A DNA stretch of 55,049 bases, taken from NCBI GenBank assembly GCA_902616245.1, contig CACMSB010000007.1, positions 1-55,049 of the forward strand, given 5' to 3'. The notes below the pieces were generated by a model, which was not told where the DNA came from, searched no databases, and saw nothing but the letters and a program-made list of their open reading frames with translations. The stretch's first letter is position 1, and every line of letters starts with the position of its first letter. This document shows, in pieces, positions 35,839-44,231 of this stretch. A program made the position numbers and the translations under genes. Source of the stretch: an uncultured Pelagibacteraceae bacterium (GTDB lineage: Bacteria; Pseudomonadota; Alphaproteobacteria; Pelagibacterales; Pelagibacteraceae).

Positions 35839-36935
35839 TTTGATAATGAACAAATAACTTCACACGCAATAGCTTGCTCTTTCCCAATTATACCTAATTT
35901 TTCTACAGTTTTCCCTTTTAAATTTATTAAATTTCTATTTATAGACAGTAATCTTGATAATGATTTTGTAATTTTATTTCTAATTTTTGAAACTTTTGGA
36001 TTTTCACAGATCAAATTTATATCTATATTATTTATTGAAAAATTATTATCTTTTAATAATTTAAGAACTGGCGCAAGCATATTTTTAGATCTGATATTTT
36101 TAAATTTACTTGAATTACTTGGAAAGAGAGTGCCGATATCGCTTTTTCTCATGGCGCCTAATAATCCATCAATAATCGCATGTAGAATTACGTCCCCGTC
36201 GGAATGACCTTTTAGACCTGAATGAAAAGGAATTTTTGACCCACCAAGGAATAATTTTTTTTTTTTAATTAATCTGTGAATATCAAAACCAATTCCGTAA
36301 TAATTTTCTGACTTTAGGTAATCGAAATCGGATTTTGTTGTAATCTTAAAATTTTTTTTATCTCCAAGAATAAACTTAATTTTTTTATTATTATTTAAGT
36401 ATAAACTAGCTTCATCTGTGATTTTTTCTTTATTTGATTTGTATAAATTAAAAAGTTCTTGATATTTAAAACACTGTGGTGTTTGTGTAAGCAAAACTTT
36501 ATTGCGTTCTAAATTATTTATTTTATTTTTAATTTTATATTTTACTGAATTTTCAGACTTTAAATATGGAACAACTGCATTATTTTTTTTTAATTCTTTT
36601 TTCAATCTACGTAATAAATTAATTGATAAATTGGGTCTTGCTGCATCATGAATGAATACATTTTTAATTTTTTTTTTCTTTAAATAATTAAGTGCATTCC
36701 AAGTTGAATTATGCCTTTCTATTCCACCTTTTATTATATCTATATTTTTATAACTAATTTTTTTAATTTTTTTATTTGAAACTATTAAAACTTTTTTGAA
36801 CAATTTTGAGTCTAAAGCAGTTTTCAGTGAATGCTCAAATAAAGGCTTATTTTTATAGCTTAAAAATTGCTTATTTAGTTTTGATTTAAATCTCTTACTT
36901 TTTCCTGCACTTAATAATATAAAACAATCACTCAT
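35835..36935 (-). CDS. ispDF: Bifunctional IspD/IspF enzyme
   Basis: Two MEP-pathway activities in one 366-residue chain. The N-terminal half (about 1-210) is the cytidylyltransferase: LLSAGKSKRFKSKLNKQFL, FIHDAARPN, LLTQTPQCFKYQEL. The C-terminal half is MECDP synthase: GIGFDIHRL with metal-binding Asp and His, FHSGLKGHSDGDVILHAIIDGLLGA, DIGTLFP, and GKTVEKLGIIGKEQAIACE. The fusion is common in alphaproteobacteria. It is divergent from ntrY with a 37-base spacer. Confidence 0.96.
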   Translation of the reverse strand: MSDCFILLSAGKSKRFKSKLNKQFLSYKNKPLFEHSLKTALDSKLFKKVLIVSNKKIKKISYKNIDIIKGGIERHNSTWNALNYLKKKKIKNVFIHDAARPNLSINLLRRLKKELKKNNAVVPYLKSENSVKYKIKNKINNLERNKVLLTQTPQCFKYQELFNLYKSNKEKITDEASLYLNNNKKIKFILGDKKNFKITTKSDFDYLKSENYYGIGFDIHRLIKKKKLFLGGSKIPFHSGLKGHSDGDVILHAIIDGLLGAMRKSDIGTLFPSNSSKFKNIRSKNMLAPVLKLLKDNNFSINNIDINLICENPKVSKIRNKITKSLSRLLSINRNLINLKGKTVEKLGIIGKEQAIACEVICSLSK

Positions 36936-36972
36936 GTATTTATTTATAAATTTTTATATATATTCATAGTTT

Positions 36973-38745
36973 ATGCTAACATTCATAAAAAGAAATTTAT
37001 TTATAATAATAATATTTCTTCTGACTGTGCTTCTATCTTTTATTACATTTTTAACATTTATCGATAGAAGTTTTATTGAATTGAATGAACAAAACCTGCA
37101 ATTAGTATTAATTGTTAACATTATTTTTTTATTATTATTTTTTGTTTTAATTTTTATTGATATCAAAAATTCAATTAGGAATAATATAAATGTAAGAGGC
37201 TCCGTTGCAAATAGAAAATATATAATTTCCTTTGGACTTTTTACTTTAATTCCATCTTTACTGATTGCGATATTCTCTCTGTTTATTTTCTCGTTTGCTC
37301 TTGAAAAATACTTTGATAAAAAAATTACAACTGCTGTTAATAATTCTTATGAGATTGCAAAAAATTATGTTGATGAAAAAAGAAATAAAATTCAATCTGA
37401 AATAGTCTTAATTGCATTTGATCTAAACAAATATTATAATATTTACAAATCTGATCCAGATAGATTTAAGGCATTCTTAAACACTCAAAATCTAATCAGA
37501 GATATTGATCAACTTTATTTAATTAATTCGGCCGGAGAATTAATTATTTCGGCAAATGATTACAAGTATATTAAGATTGAGGATAAGGCTATTCAAATGG
37601 TAAAATCCGATGATAGGCCCCTGAAGATTATAAATGCTCCTGAAAATAGATCTGCAGCTGTGATAAGACTGCAAAATTTTGAGGATACTTTTTTATACGT
37701 AGTAAAAAGCCTTGATAAGAATATTTCTAATTATTTAATCGAGTCAGAAGAAGCATTAAATTTTTATTATACTGTTGAGAATCAAAGCCTAGGAATAAGA
37801 ATTTCTTTTGCTATTATATATATATCTTTAGTAACACTTTTGTTATTTTTATCAATAACAATAGCAATTAGATTTTCATCAAGATTTTTTATTTCAATTA
37901 ACAATTTGATTACCGCATCTGAAAAAATAGGAAAAGGAAATTTAGATGTTCAAGTTCCAGAGCTTAAAGCAGACAAAGAAATGGAACTACTTAATAAAAA
38001 TTTCAATTCTATGATTGATAAACTAAAAAACCAGCAAGAAAAATTATTATCTAATGAAAGACATGAAGCATGGGAAACAGTTGCAAGAAAAATGGCTCAT
38101 GAAATCAAAAATCCTTTAACACCAATTCAATTAACTATTGATAATCTCAATTCGAAATATTTGCCTGATTTAAAAGATGAAAAAAAACAAAAATATCAAG
38201 AAAATTTAAAAACCATATTGAAGCAAATTAAGCAAATAGAAAACTTAGTGAATGAGTTTTCTGATTTTGCTAGAATGCCCAAACCTCATATTAAAAATAA
38301 TGATTTAATAAAAGTTTTAGATGAAAACATTGAACTTTTAAAAAAAACAGATAGCACTATAAATTTTAAAATTAAAAATAAAATAGGAAAAAAAATTGAA
38401 ATTAAGTTTGATAATGAGCAATTCAGCAGATTGTTTTTTAATTTGATTAAAAATTCTATTGAAAGCATCAAAGAAAAGGTTAAAAAAACCAAGAATTCAT
38501 TGAAAAATATTGATATAGAAATAAATCAAAGAAGAGACTATATAACTGTAAATTTGACAGATACAGGTGAAGGTTTTAAAGATAAAAAAACCAAAGATAT
38601 TATTAAACCATACTATACAACTAAAGAAAAAGGAACTGGCTTAGGATTATCAATAGTAGATAAAATAATAAATGACCATAATGGATCAATTAAATTTTTA
38701 AATACAAATAATGGGGCTAAAGTTCAAATCATAATACCAAAGTAA
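36973..38745 (+). CDS. ntrY: NtrY-like membrane sensor histidine kinase
   Basis: Sensor kinase partner of NtrX. The 590 residues show two N-terminal membrane segments (about 8-28 and 45-63), a third near 80-105, an extracytoplasmic domain, a fourth segment (about 275-297), HAMP (about 298-350), the HisKA helix with phospho-acceptor His376 in MAHEIKNPLTP, and an ATPase domain with NLIKNSIES, DTGEGF and GTGLGLSIV. Typical NtrY is longer, with a PAS domain between HAMP and HisKA; here HAMP leads directly into HisKA. It lies 3 bases before ntrX. Confidence 0.92.
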   Translation: MLTFIKRNLFIIIIFLLTVLLSFITFLTFIDRSFIELNEQNLQLVLIVNIIFLLLFFVLIFIDIKNSIRNNINVRGSVANRKYIISFGLFTLIPSLLIAIFSLFIFSFALEKYFDKKITTAVNNSYEIAKNYVDEKRNKIQSEIVLIAFDLNKYYNIYKSDPDRFKAFLNTQNLIRDIDQLYLINSAGELIISANDYKYIKIEDKAIQMVKSDDRPLKIINAPENRSAAVIRLQNFEDTFLYVVKSLDKNISNYLIESEEALNFYYTVENQSLGIRISFAIIYISLVTLLLFLSITIAIRFSSRFFISINNLITASEKIGKGNLDVQVPELKADKEMELLNKNFNSMIDKLKNQQEKLLSNERHEAWETVARKMAHEIKNPLTPIQLTIDNLNSKYLPDLKDEKKQKYQENLKTILKQIKQIENLVNEFSDFARMPKPHIKNNDLIKVLDENIELLKKTDSTINFKIKNKIGKKIEIKFDNEQFSRLFFNLIKNSIESIKEKVKKTKNSLKNIDIEINQRRDYITVNLTDTGEGFKDKKTKDIIKPYYTTKEKGTGLGLSIVDKIINDHNGSIKFLNTNNGAKVQIIIPK

Positions 38746-38748
38746 TTC

Positions 38749-40104
38749 ATGGCTACTGAAATATTAATAATAGATGACAATGCGGATATAAGAAATATTC
38801 TTGATGAATTGATACAAGATGCTGGATATAAAACGAGACTGGCAGCAAATTTTAATCAAGGTCTATCTGAAATTGATAAAAAATTGCCTGATGTTGCTAT
38901 TATAGATGTAAAATTAGATAAGGGAGATAATGATGGTATTCAGTTGCTCGAACATATTAAGACTAAAAATACTGACATTCCGGTTATTATAATTTCAGGA
39001 CATGCAAACATCGAAATGGCAATAAATTCATTAAGATCAGGAGCTTTTGAATTTATCCAAAAACCTTTTGATAAAGAAAGATTGTTAAATTTTGTAAAGC
39101 GAGCTGTTGAAAATTTGAATTTAAAAAAGGAGAATACATCTTTATCAAATAAATTATTTCATTCATTTGAAATAATAGGTAAAAGCTCGAATATTATTTC
39201 TATCAAAGATCAGGTTCAAAAATTGTCACAATCTGAAAGTAGAGTTTTTATTAGTGGCCCTACTGGCTCAGGAAAGGAATTGATATCAAGGAAAATTTAT
39301 AAAAATTCAAAAAGGTCTAAAGGTCCATTTATTATTATTAATGGGGCTTTACTAGATTCAAAAAAATATGAGTTAGAATTATTTGGAGAAGAAAGAAAAG
39401 ATGGTTCAATTGTATACGGAGCACTGGAAAAAGCATCTGGTGGTGTTTTATTAATTGATGAAGTAACAGAAATTCCATTGGAAACTCAATCCAAAATACT
39501 GAGAGTTGTTATAGATCAAAAATTTAAAAGAATTAATAGTAATCATGACATAAAAGTTGATGTAAGAATTATTTGCGCATCTAGTAAAAATATTAACAAT
39601 GAAATAAGAAATGGAAATTTTCGTGAGGATTTATTCCATAGATTAAATGTATTTAATATTAAAATTGATCCTTTAAACAAAAGAATTGAAGACATTCCAT
39701 TACTTGTTGACTATTTCATTGAAAATATTTGCAATACTTATAATTATAAAAAATTTAAAATCAGAGATGATAATTACCTTTTAAATTACGATTGGCCTGG
39801 TAATGTGAGAGAACTACGTAATTTAATTGAGAGAATTGCAATACTTTCACCAGGCAATGATGAGGAAAAAACATTAGATATTATTAAAGAATCTCTATCA
39901 AAATCTGCTAACGAAACCTTTTCAGTTGCAGAAAATTTGTCAATTCCTTTAAGAGAAGCTAGAGAAAATTTTGAAAAAGAATATTTAATATCACAAATTA
40001 AAAAATTTGGAGGCAATATATCTAAAACCGCTAAGTTTGTTGGCATGGAAAGATCAGCTCTTCATAGAAAACTTAAATTGCTAGGTGTTAAGGATCTAAA
40101 TTAA
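38749..40104 (+). CDS. ntrX: NtrX-type response regulator
   Basis: The 451 residues comprise a receiver domain (Asp9/Asp10, phospho-acceptor Asp53, Lys105), an AAA+ domain (Walker A GPTGSGKE at 170-177, Walker B GGVLLIDEV, the DLFHRLNVF and WPGNVRELRNLIERI blocks) and a C-terminal Fis-type helix-turn-helix (GNISKTAKFVGMERSALHRKL). The GAFTGA loop that contacts sigma-54 is missing: ELFGEERKDGSIVYGALEKA stands where it should be, as in other alphaproteobacterial NtrX. It probably acts without sigma-54. It shares one base with trkA. Confidence 0.95.
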   Translation: MATEILIIDDNADIRNILDELIQDAGYKTRLAANFNQGLSEIDKKLPDVAIIDVKLDKGDNDGIQLLEHIKTKNTDIPVIIISGHANIEMAINSLRSGAFEFIQKPFDKERLLNFVKRAVENLNLKKENTSLSNKLFHSFEIIGKSSNIISIKDQVQKLSQSESRVFISGPTGSGKELISRKIYKNSKRSKGPFIIINGALLDSKKYELELFGEERKDGSIVYGALEKASGGVLLIDEVTEIPLETQSKILRVVIDQKFKRINSNHDIKVDVRIICASSKNINNEIRNGNFREDLFHRLNVFNIKIDPLNKRIEDIPLLVDYFIENICNTYNYKKFKIRDDNYLLNYDWPGNVRELRNLIERIAILSPGNDEEKTLDIIKESLSKSANETFSVAENLSIPLREARENFEKEYLISQIKKFGGNISKTAKFVGMERSALHRKLKLLGVKDLN

Positions 40105-41477
40105 TGAACATAATAATTTGTGGCGCAGGTAGAGTAGGTTTTACTATAGCCAAACTTCTAGCTGAACAAAATCATTCTATTACAGTTATTGACCAGTCAA
40201 GTGAAGATATTCAAAAAATTAATGAATCCTTAGATGTAAAAGCTATTGTTGGCAAAGCAACCTCTCCTGAAATTTTAGATCGCGCCAACACTTCTGAAGC
40301 AGATATGTTAATAGCTGTAACAAGAAATGACGAGATAAATATGCTTATTTGTCAAATAGCATATTCATTATTTAAAGTTCCAAAAAAAATTGCAAGGATC
40401 AGATCTCAAGAATATTTAGATCCAAAATTTTCTACTCTTTTCAATAAAGAGAATTTACCTATAGATTATGTTATCTCTCCAGAATTAGAGATAGCAAAAT
40501 CACTACAAAGAAAATTAGAAGCACCTGGTGCACTTGACAATGTACCTTTTGCTGAAAATAGAATTAGATTATTAGAAATATTAATTGATGAAAAGTGCCC
40601 AATTCATGAAATAAAATTAAAGGAATTAACAAATAAATTTCCAAATTTAAATGCGTATATATTGGGAGTAATAAGAGAAGATAGTTTCAAAATATTAAAA
40701 AAAGATGATAAACTTCAGCATAATGATAAAGCCTATGTGATAGTGAATTCCAATCAAATGGAGGAGACACTCAAAGTCTTTGGACATAACGAGAAAATTG
40801 CAAATAAAATTCTTATTATTGGAGGAGGTAATATTGGTTTTAACCTTGCATCTAGTATTGAAAATAATTTTGAAGAAGCAAGAGTTAAAATTATTGAAAA
40901 AGATAAAAATAGAGCAGAATTTATTGCAAATTATTTAAATGATACAATTGTTATTAACGGCAATGGATTAGACGAAGATGTATTGAATGAAGCCAATCTT
41001 GAGGAAGTAGAAACAGTGTTAGCTTTAACAAATGATGATGAAGATAATTTAATGGTCAGTGTTCTTGTAGAAAAATTCTCAAAAAATAAAAGAACTATGG
41101 CTTTGGTTAACAAACCTAATTACTCACTCTTACAATCCTCTTTAAAAATTGATGATTTAATTGACCCAAGAATGAGTACTGTATCGAGTATATTAAAACA
41201 CGTGCACAAAGGCACAATCGAGAATGCTTATACTATTTTAAATGGTGAATATGAGGTTATTGAAGCTGACATAATTGAAACATCTGAATTAATTAATAAA
41301 GAATTGAAAAACGCTGATTTGCCGGATGAAATTCGTGTTGGTGCTATTTTAAGAGAGAATAAATTTTTATTGCCTTCATCAAAATATATATTTCAAAAGG
41401 ATGACACTGTTGTATTACTTGCAAAGAGAGATCAATTATCTTTAGTAGAAAATTTATTTAGAATTAGCTCAATCTAA
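40104..41477 (+). CDS. trkA: Trk potassium uptake regulatory subunit TrkA
   Basis: Cytoplasmic gating subunit of the Trk K+ channel. The 457 residues hold two RCK units, each a nucleotide-binding TrkA-N domain followed by a TrkA-C domain: the first starts IIICGAGRVGFTIAKLLAEQ, the second KILIIGGGNIGFNLASSIEN (about residue 234). Conserved RIRSQEYLDP and IDPRMSTVSSILKHV are present. The link ntrX-trkA is common in alphaproteobacteria. trkH follows by 3 bases. Confidence 0.96.
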   Translation: MNIIICGAGRVGFTIAKLLAEQNHSITVIDQSSEDIQKINESLDVKAIVGKATSPEILDRANTSEADMLIAVTRNDEINMLICQIAYSLFKVPKKIARIRSQEYLDPKFSTLFNKENLPIDYVISPELEIAKSLQRKLEAPGALDNVPFAENRIRLLEILIDEKCPIHEIKLKELTNKFPNLNAYILGVIREDSFKILKKDDKLQHNDKAYVIVNSNQMEETLKVFGHNEKIANKILIIGGGNIGFNLASSIENNFEEARVKIIEKDKNRAEFIANYLNDTIVINGNGLDEDVLNEANLEEVETVLALTNDDEDNLMVSVLVEKFSKNKRTMALVNKPNYSLLQSSLKIDDLIDPRMSTVSSILKHVHKGTIENAYTILNGEYEVIEADIIETSELINKELKNADLPDEIRVGAILRENKFLLPSSKYIFQKDDTVVLLAKRDQLSLVENLFRISSI

Positions 41478-41480
41478 GTA

Positions 41481-42890
41481 ATGAACATGTTCAGTATTAA
41501 ATACTTTGGCATATTTTTTCTAATAATTAGTTTTTTTTCATTTTTTAGCATTATTTATTCATATTATTTTAATCTTTTAAATAATCTTGGTAATTATTTT
41601 TTTACATTCTCTTTTACTTTTTTTATTGGTTTATTTTTAATAATATTTAAAAAATATAAATTTGAGAAAATCAGTTTATTTGAGAGAATTACAACAGTTT
41701 TAGTTGGTTATATTATATTACCTGGTTTAATTTGTATTCCATATTATTTTAACATAGACAATATAAATTTACTTGATTGTTATTTTGAAGCTATATCTGG
41801 CTTTACATCTACTGGTTTTACAATATTTAATGATTTAGATAAATTAGATCAAACATTAATTTTATGGAGATCCAGCTCACAATGGATAGGTGGGCTATAT
41901 TTTTTGTTTTCAATTTTATTACTCATTGATTTATTTGATGAAAACTTAAAAAGATCGTTGACGAATTATATTTCATTAAATTCTTCTGAAATATTTAAAC
42001 AAGTTTTTAAAATCATTGTAATTTATATATTAATGACAATTCTTGTATTTATATTATTAAAATTAGTTAATTTAAGATCTTATGATGCATATAATTATTC
42101 ACTATCAATAATATCATCAGGTGGTTTCTTGCCAAATGATAATTTTGATACAACATTTACAACAGACACAAGTAAAATTATTTTATCAATATCAATGCTA
42201 TTCTCTTTTTTTAGCCTTTTCTTTATATTTAATTTAATTTTTTTTAAAAAAAAAAATATTAATTATTTGAGTGAAGATATTAATATTTTAATTTATCTTT
42301 TAGTCGTAATTGTTTTGTCTTTTACGTTTCTTAATTATGATAATAATTTTTTGAATATATTAGTTTCTATTTCTAGTAGTGTTTCAAATATTGGTGTTTC
42401 TTTTCAACAAGTTCCTAAAAATCTTATTTTTATTTTCCTTTTACTTGTTATTCTTGGAGGTTCATTTTTTTCGACAAGTTCAGGTTTAAGAGTTATTAAA
42501 GTTATTACTTTAATTAAATTTTCAATTAATAATTTATTATCTCATTCAAGACCAAATCAAATTTACTCTAACAAATTATCTCTAAATAAGATTAGTATAA
42601 ATATAAATGATATTAATAAATATTTTTTTGCAATTATTATATTTATAATTTCATTGTTTTTGATATCACTTCTACTAACAATTTCTAACCTAGATTTTGA
42701 GATAGCTTTCAAATTAGGAATTTTGACTGTAATGAATACTGTGAATTCAGATATGTATGGTTTAGGTAATCTAAATTTTTATAATTTTAATCTATTTAGT
42801 AAAATTTCATTAATAATATTTATGATTATTGGAAGAATTGAACTATTATCAATTATAATTTTGTTAAAAAAATTCCTTTTCAAAAATTAA
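41481..42890 (+). CDS. trkH: Trk potassium uptake transmembrane subunit TrkH
   Basis: Pore subunit partner of TrkA. The 469-residue, highly hydrophobic protein has the four P-loop selectivity regions of the Trk/Ktr/HKT family: YFEAISGFTSTGFTIF, WIGGLYFLF nearby, SIISSGGFLPNDNFD, SSVSNIGVSFQQ, with GGSFFSTSSGLRVIKVI, and MNTVNSDMYGLG in the last one. About ten membrane segments are visible. The last selectivity loop (NTVNSDMYGLG) is less canonical than the others. A tRNA-Arg follows 24 bases later. Confidence 0.93.
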   Translation: MNMFSIKYFGIFFLIISFFSFFSIIYSYYFNLLNNLGNYFFTFSFTFFIGLFLIIFKKYKFEKISLFERITTVLVGYIILPGLICIPYYFNIDNINLLDCYFEAISGFTSTGFTIFNDLDKLDQTLILWRSSSQWIGGLYFLFSILLLIDLFDENLKRSLTNYISLNSSEIFKQVFKIIVIYILMTILVFILLKLVNLRSYDAYNYSLSIISSGGFLPNDNFDTTFTTDTSKIILSISMLFSFFSLFFIFNLIFFKKKNINYLSEDINILIYLLVVIVLSFTFLNYDNNFLNILVSISSSVSNIGVSFQQVPKNLIFIFLLLVILGGSFFSTSSGLRVIKVITLIKFSINNLLSHSRPNQIYSNKLSLNKISININDINKYFFAIIIFIISLFLISLLLTISNLDFEIAFKLGILTVMNTVNSDMYGLGNLNFYNFNLFSKISLIIFMIIGRIELLSIIILLKKFLFKN

Positions 42891-42914
42891 TTTAGTATTA
42901 TAAATCATTTTGAT

Positions 42915-42991
42915 GCGCTCTTAGCTCAGCTGGATAGAGCAACGGTTTTCTAAACCGTAGGTCGAAGGTTCGAATCCTTCAGAGCGCGCCA
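42915..42991 (+). tRNA. tRNA-Arg (anticodon TCT)
   Basis: A 77-base cloverleaf: acceptor GCGCTCT pairs with AGAGCGC, D arm GCTC/GAGC, anticodon stem ACGGT/ACCGT with loop TTTCTAA (anticodon TCT, reading AGA), variable AGGTC, T arm GAAGG-TTCGAAT-CCTTC, discriminator G and encoded CCA. AGA is the dominant arginine codon in these AT-rich genes. Confidence 0.97.
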
Positions 42992-43064
42992 TCAACCAAA
43001 TAAGGCATAAATTTTGCGATTAATTAAATATTGATGCGTTTGTTCGTTTCTGCTTTACTTGGAC

Positions 43065-43102
43065 AATTCAAAAATTAATTTGAATTATTTGTTAACAAAT
43101 AA
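43065..43102 (+). promoter_or_regulatory. Two adjacent perfect inverted repeats upstream of aapJ
   Basis: The 131-base spacer between tRNA-Arg and aapJ holds AATTCAAA (43,065-43,072), a six-base loop, TTTGAATT (43,079-43,086), directly followed by the 18-base palindrome TTATTTGTTAACAAATAA (43,085-43,102). They end 20 bases before the ATG. They could be operator sites or 5' UTR hairpins. A possible -35 TTGATG lies at 43,031-43,036. A strong AGAGGA ribosome-binding site follows at 43,110-43,115. Confidence 0.4.
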
Positions 43103-43122
43103 ATAAACAAGAGGAATATATA

Positions 43123-44163
43123 ATGTTTAAATTAGTAAAACGATTGACTTCAGTTGTTGCAATGTTTGCTGTTCTATTCACATTTACAACAGAAACTATG
43201 GCTGCAAAAAAGTCAAAAACTCTTAAAAACACTCAGAAAAAAGGTTTTGTGAGATGTGGTGTTTCACAAGGTCTGCCAGGATTTTCTAATGCCGATGCTG
43301 CAGGAAACTGGACTGGTGTTGATGTTGATGTATGTAGAGCAGTAGCTGCTGCAGTGCTAGGTGATGCAAGTAAAGTTAAATTTACTCCACTAAGTGCTAA
43401 AGAAAGATTTACTGCATTAACTTCTAACGAGATAGATATTCTATCTAGAAATACAACTTGGACTCTTTCAAGGGATGCGGATATCGGTCTTACTTTCGTA
43501 GGAGTAAACTTCTATGACGGTCAAGGTTTTATGGTTAGAAAAAATTCAGGAATTTCATCAGTGAATGATTTTAAAGCTGGTGTTTCTGCATGCACTAACC
43601 TTGGAACTACAACTGAGCTTAATATGAGAGATTTCTTTAATTCAAAAGGAATTAAATATGAGCCAGTCACTTTTGAAAAAGCTGACGAAGTTGTAGCTGC
43701 ATATGATGCTGGTAGATGTGATACATATACTACAGATAAATCTGGTTTAGCAGCTCAAAGAATTAAATTGAGCAACCCAGATGACCACATGGTATTACCT
43801 GAAACTATTTCAAAAGAGCCATTAGGCCCAGTTGTTAGACAAGGTGATTCTGTTTGGGAAGATATCGTAAGATGGTCACTTAACACTATGATCGAAGCTG
43901 AAGAGTATGGCGTAACGTCAGCAAATGCTGACATGATGAAAACTTCAGATAATCCAGCTGTAAAAAGATTAGTTGGTGCTGAAGGTGAATTAGGAGCTGC
44001 TCTAGGTTTAGACAATGAATGGAGTTTAAGAATAATCAAGCAAGTTGGTAACTACGGTGAAAGCTATAAAAGAAATATAGCTGATACTGGAATTCTACCT
44101 GACAGAGGTCCAAATGAGTTGTGGACAAAAGGCGGAATACTATACGTACCACCAGCAAGATAA
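43123..44163 (+). CDS. aapJ: General L-amino acid ABC transporter, periplasmic binding protein
   Basis: Solute-binding protein of the Aap system, which takes up many L-amino acids. The 346-residue precursor has a signal peptide (about 1-27, ending TETMA), then the family-3 binding fold: GFVRCGVSQGLPGFSNADAAGNWTGVDVDVCRAVAAAVLG, ERFTALTSNEIDILSRNTTWTLSRD, and C-terminal ILPDRGPNELWTKGGILYVPPAR. Codon use is more GC-rich and less lysine-rich than the surroundings, and an AGAGGA site precedes the ATG, both consistent with high expression. A terminator hairpin follows. Confidence 0.96.
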   Translation: MFKLVKRLTSVVAMFAVLFTFTTETMAAKKSKTLKNTQKKGFVRCGVSQGLPGFSNADAAGNWTGVDVDVCRAVAAAVLGDASKVKFTPLSAKERFTALTSNEIDILSRNTTWTLSRDADIGLTFVGVNFYDGQGFMVRKNSGISSVNDFKAGVSACTNLGTTTELNMRDFFNSKGIKYEPVTFEKADEVVAAYDAGRCDTYTTDKSGLAAQRIKLSNPDDHMVLPETISKEPLGPVVRQGDSVWEDIVRWSLNTMIEAEEYGVTSANADMMKTSDNPAVKRLVGAEGELGAALGLDNEWSLRIIKQVGNYGESYKRNIADTGILPDRGPNELWTKGGILYVPPAR

Positions 44164-44186
44164 TTCTTTTTAAAAAGAACATAAAG

Positions 44187-44215
44187 AGGGCTAGATTTTT
44201 CTAGCCCTTTTTTTT
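44187..44215 (+). terminator. Intrinsic terminator between aapJ and aapQ
   Basis: AGGGCTAG (44,187-44,194), loop ATTTTT, CTAGCCCT (44,201-44,208), then a run of T to 44,215. It is a perfect 8-base-pair stem with U-tract, 23 bases after the aapJ stop. It lies inside the operon, so it probably lets only part of transcription reach the permease genes and raises aapJ output relative to them. Confidence 0.9.
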
Positions 44216-44231
44216 ATAAACTTTACTAACA

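Noticed and set aside
36936..36972. Sigma-54 promoter between ispDF and ntrY
   Set aside because: No GG-N10-GC pattern is present in the 37-base spacer, and NtrX lacks the GAFTGA loop.
42992..43064. Riboswitch upstream of aapJ
   Set aside because: I looked for glycine, SAM-type and other familiar conserved cores and saw none; the region is AT-rich with simple inverted repeats only.
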